Translations under genes and position numbers: made by a program
Shown: positions 62,421 to 64,000 of the stretch, one piece after another
How positions within the stretch are numbered: position 1 is the stretch's first letter
Layout: each line of letters opens with the position of its first letter
The notes under the pieces: model-generated
Seen by the model: the letters and a program-made list of their open reading frames with translations, nothing else
What the model was told of the DNA's origin: nothing
The model's database searches: none
Assembly (NCBI GenBank): GCA_003576685.1
Contig: QOZR01000006.1
Coordinates: forward strand, 62,001-126,000
Source: Virgifigura deserti
GTDB lineage: Bacteria; Pseudomonadota; Alphaproteobacteria; Dongiales; Dongiaceae
DNA length: 64,000 nucleotides
Reading direction: 5' to 3'

Positions 62421-64000
62421 GATGCCAGCTCCAGGGCTGCGGCGCCGTCGCTCGCCCGCACGTAATGGCCATCGCCGAGATGGATCAGCTTGGGCCGCGC
62501 CGCGCCGTCGATGGTGAAGGGCGCCGGCCAGCATGACGGGCTCGACGCCTTGTCCGCCATCAGCCGATCGAAATCCAGCGGGTGATCCGGGTCCGGCTCG
62601 GGCACGGCGGCGAGCAGCGCCCGCGTATAGGGGTGCACAGGATCGCGGAACAGAAGCGCCCGGGGCGCCACCTCGACCAGACGGCCGGCGCACATCACCG
62701 CAATGCGATCGGCGATGTAGTCGACGACCGCCAGATTGTGCGAGATGAACAGATAGGTCAGCCCCAGCTTGTCCTGCAGATCCTTCAGCAGATTCAGGAT
62801 CTGCGCCTGGATCGAGACGTCCAGCGCGGAAACCGGCTCGTCGCAGATCAAAAGGTCAGGCTTGAGGGCCAGCGCCCGCGCGATGCCGATGCGCTGGCGC
62901 TGGCCGCCTGAAAAGCTGTGCGGGTATCGTTTCAGGCTGCGGACGTCGAGGCCGACCAGCTCGATCAGCTCCTTGACCATTTCCCGGCGCCACGCCGCAT
63001 CGCCGATCCGATGAATCACCAGCGGCTCGCTGACGATGTCGAAGACGGTCATGCGCGGGTTGAGCGAGCTGAACGGGTCCTGGAAGATGAACTGGACCTT
63101 CCGGCGGAAGCGCATCAAGTCGTCGGAGCCGATCCGGAGAACGTCGACGATGCGGCCGCGGTCGTTGAAGCGGATTTCTCCGCTGTCCGGCTTAAGCGCG
63201 CGCAGAATGATCTTGCTCACGGTCGTCTTGCCGCAGCCGCTCTCCCCGACCAGGCCGAGGCATTCGCCGCGGCGGATGTCGAAGCTCACATCATCGACCG
63301 CGAGGAGCCCGCGTGTCGATCGGCTGTTGAGGAAGCCGCCCTTGCGAAGCCCGTAGCGCTTGCTGACGTCGCGGACGGACAGCAGCGGCCCCGCCGCGTC
63401 GCCGCCCTGCGGCCAGGGCTCCTTGGAAACCAGAAGCTGCCCGCTCGTGCTCGAGATCTCCCGGATCGGCACCAGCCGCTCGCCGGGTTCCATGTCGAAG
63501 CGGGGAACCGCGCGCAGCAGCGCCTGCAGGTAGGGATGTTCGGGCCGATGAAAGATGTCCTTGAGCGGACCGCTCTCGACCACCTTGCCGCGATAGAGGA
63601 CGACCACCTCCTCGGCCAGGTTGGCGACCACGCCAAGATCATGCGTGATCATCAGGACCGCCATGGTCAGCTCGGCCTGCAGGTCGCGAACCAGTTTCAG
63701 GATCTGCGCCTGAATCGTCACGTCCAGCGCCGTCGTCGGCTCGTCGGCGATCAGCAGCGCCGGATGGCAGATCAGCGCCATCGCGATCATCGCCCGCTGG
63801 CGCAAGCCCCCCGACAGCTCGAACGGATAGATCCTCAATGCCCGGGCCGGGTCGGGGAAACCGACCAGCCGCAGCATCTCGATGACGAGTTCCCGTCCCT
63901 CGGCCGCTCCCGCTCGGCGATGCAGGTGCAGCGCCTCCTCGATCTGGTTGCCGACGGTGTGGATCGGCGACAGCGAGGTCATCGGCTCCTGAAAGATGAT
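62417..64000 (-). CDS. ABC transporter ATP-binding protein, fused double ATPase, 5' truncated
   Basis: At least 527 residues and open at the window edge: the frame runs through [20 protein letters not shown], so the Q-loop of the first ATPase is present but its Walker A lies beyond base 64000. The first domain has signature [20 protein letters not shown] and Walker [14 protein letters not shown]; the second has Walker [15 protein letters not shown], signature [20 protein letters not shown] and Walker [14 protein letters not shown]. This DppD-DppF-type fusion energises the two permeases that follow. Ends in an oligopeptide-type C-terminal extension ([20 protein letters not shown]). Confidence 0.95.
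   Translation of the reverse strand: MIFQEPMTSLSPIHTVGNQIEEALHLHRRAGAAEGRELVIEMLRLVGFPDPARALRIYPFELSGGLRQRAMIAMALICHPALLIADEPTTALDVTIQAQILKLVRDLQAELTMAVLMITHDLGVVANLAEEVVVLYRGKVVESGPLKDIFHRPEHPYLQALLRAVPRFDMEPGERLVPIREISSTSGQLLVSKEPWPQGGDAAGPLLSVRDVSKRYGLRKGGFLNSRSTRGLLAVDDVSFDIRRGECLGLVGESGCGKTTVSKIILRALKPDSGEIRFNDRGRIVDVLRIGSDDLMRFRRKVQFIFQDPFSSLNPRMTVFDIVSEPLVIHRIGDAAWRREMVKELIELVGLDVRSLKRYPHSFSGGQRQRIGIARALALKPDLLICDEPVSALDVSIQAQILNLLKDLQDKLGLTYLFISHNLAVVDYIADRIAVMCAGRLVEVAPRALLFRDPVHPYTRALLAAVPEPDPDHPLDFDRLMADKASSPSCWPAPFTIDGAARPKLIHLGDGHYVRASDGAAALELAS

Overview
This is a high-GC alphaproteobacterial chromosome segment. The gene order secB/dnaQ/coaE/aroE/maf/ppsR - hemE/hemH/hemJ/rho - mnmE/mnmG/rsmG/parA/parB/holA/lptE/leuS is the classical neighbourhood of the alphaproteobacterial replication origin. 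It best resembles Rhodospirillales-type genomes (inference from synteny and gene content; genus not determinable here). No rRNA, tRNA, CRISPR array or transposase gene was seen.

Layout. 1-2.9 kb: the end of a PAS-LOV-PAS sensor histidine kinase (candidate blue-light receptor) and a bacterial voltage-gated sodium channel. 2.9-7.1 kb: leftward histidine operon hisB-hisH-GNAT-hisA-hisF-hisE-HIT. 7.3-9.6 kb: a small ECF42-type sigma factor module (SnoaL-like protein, ECF sigma factor with long C-terminal domain, DGPF/YCII protein) inserted between hisB and hslVU; two near-identical candidate sigma promoters lie in front of its two transcription units. 9.7-11.6 kb: hslV-hslU. 11.6-14.3 kb: a MarR-controlled accessory cluster (SRPBCC, frameshifted VOC, EamA-like, DUF1398, MarR) bracketed by imperfect inverted repeats. 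14.3-18.6 kb: leftward lutA-lutB-(membrane protein)-lutC-smr-HTH. 18.7-21.5 kb: AAA ATPase, mltA, Tim44-like. 21.6-23.4 kb: fxsA, histidine phosphatase, secB.

23.4-27.0 kb: dnaQ, coaE, aroE, maf, ppsR, all leftward. 27.02-27.44 kb: a 415-base gap with DnaA-box-like sites and an AT-rich end next to hemE, the probable chromosome origin. 27.4-31.6 kb: hemE, hemH, hemJ, rho, rightward. 31.8-36.2 kb: quinone oxidoreductase, dienelactone hydrolase, ogt and a DUF255 protein. 36.4-42.8 kb: DUF6489-like protein, 2Fe-2S ferredoxin-like protein, mnmE, mnmG, rsmG, parA, parB, with two perfect 16-bp parS sites at 38.4 and 40.4 kb. Core genes radiate outward from 27.2 kb on both sides, as expected for co-orientation with replication. 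holA, lptE, leuS and a DUF3576 lipoprotein follow on the other strand.

47.9-57.9 kb: sulfotransferase, porin with a strong terminator, YggS-type PLP protein, L,D-transpeptidase, ribA, OmpR-type regulator, MFS transporter, then an MBL-fold hydrolase beside a membrane class III adenylate cyclase, and a PEP-CTERM-like exported protein. 58.2-64 kb: a peptide-type ABC transporter operon (fused double ATPase cut by the window edge, binding protein, two permeases).

Several palindromic dispersed repeats sit between genes (3.8, 31.65, 33.6, 47.1, 55.9 kb) and one supplies the last codons of ogt. The most rewarding items are the ECF42 regulon with twin promoters, the origin region, the LOV kinase, the MarR island with its double-palindrome operator, and the cyclase/MBL pair.
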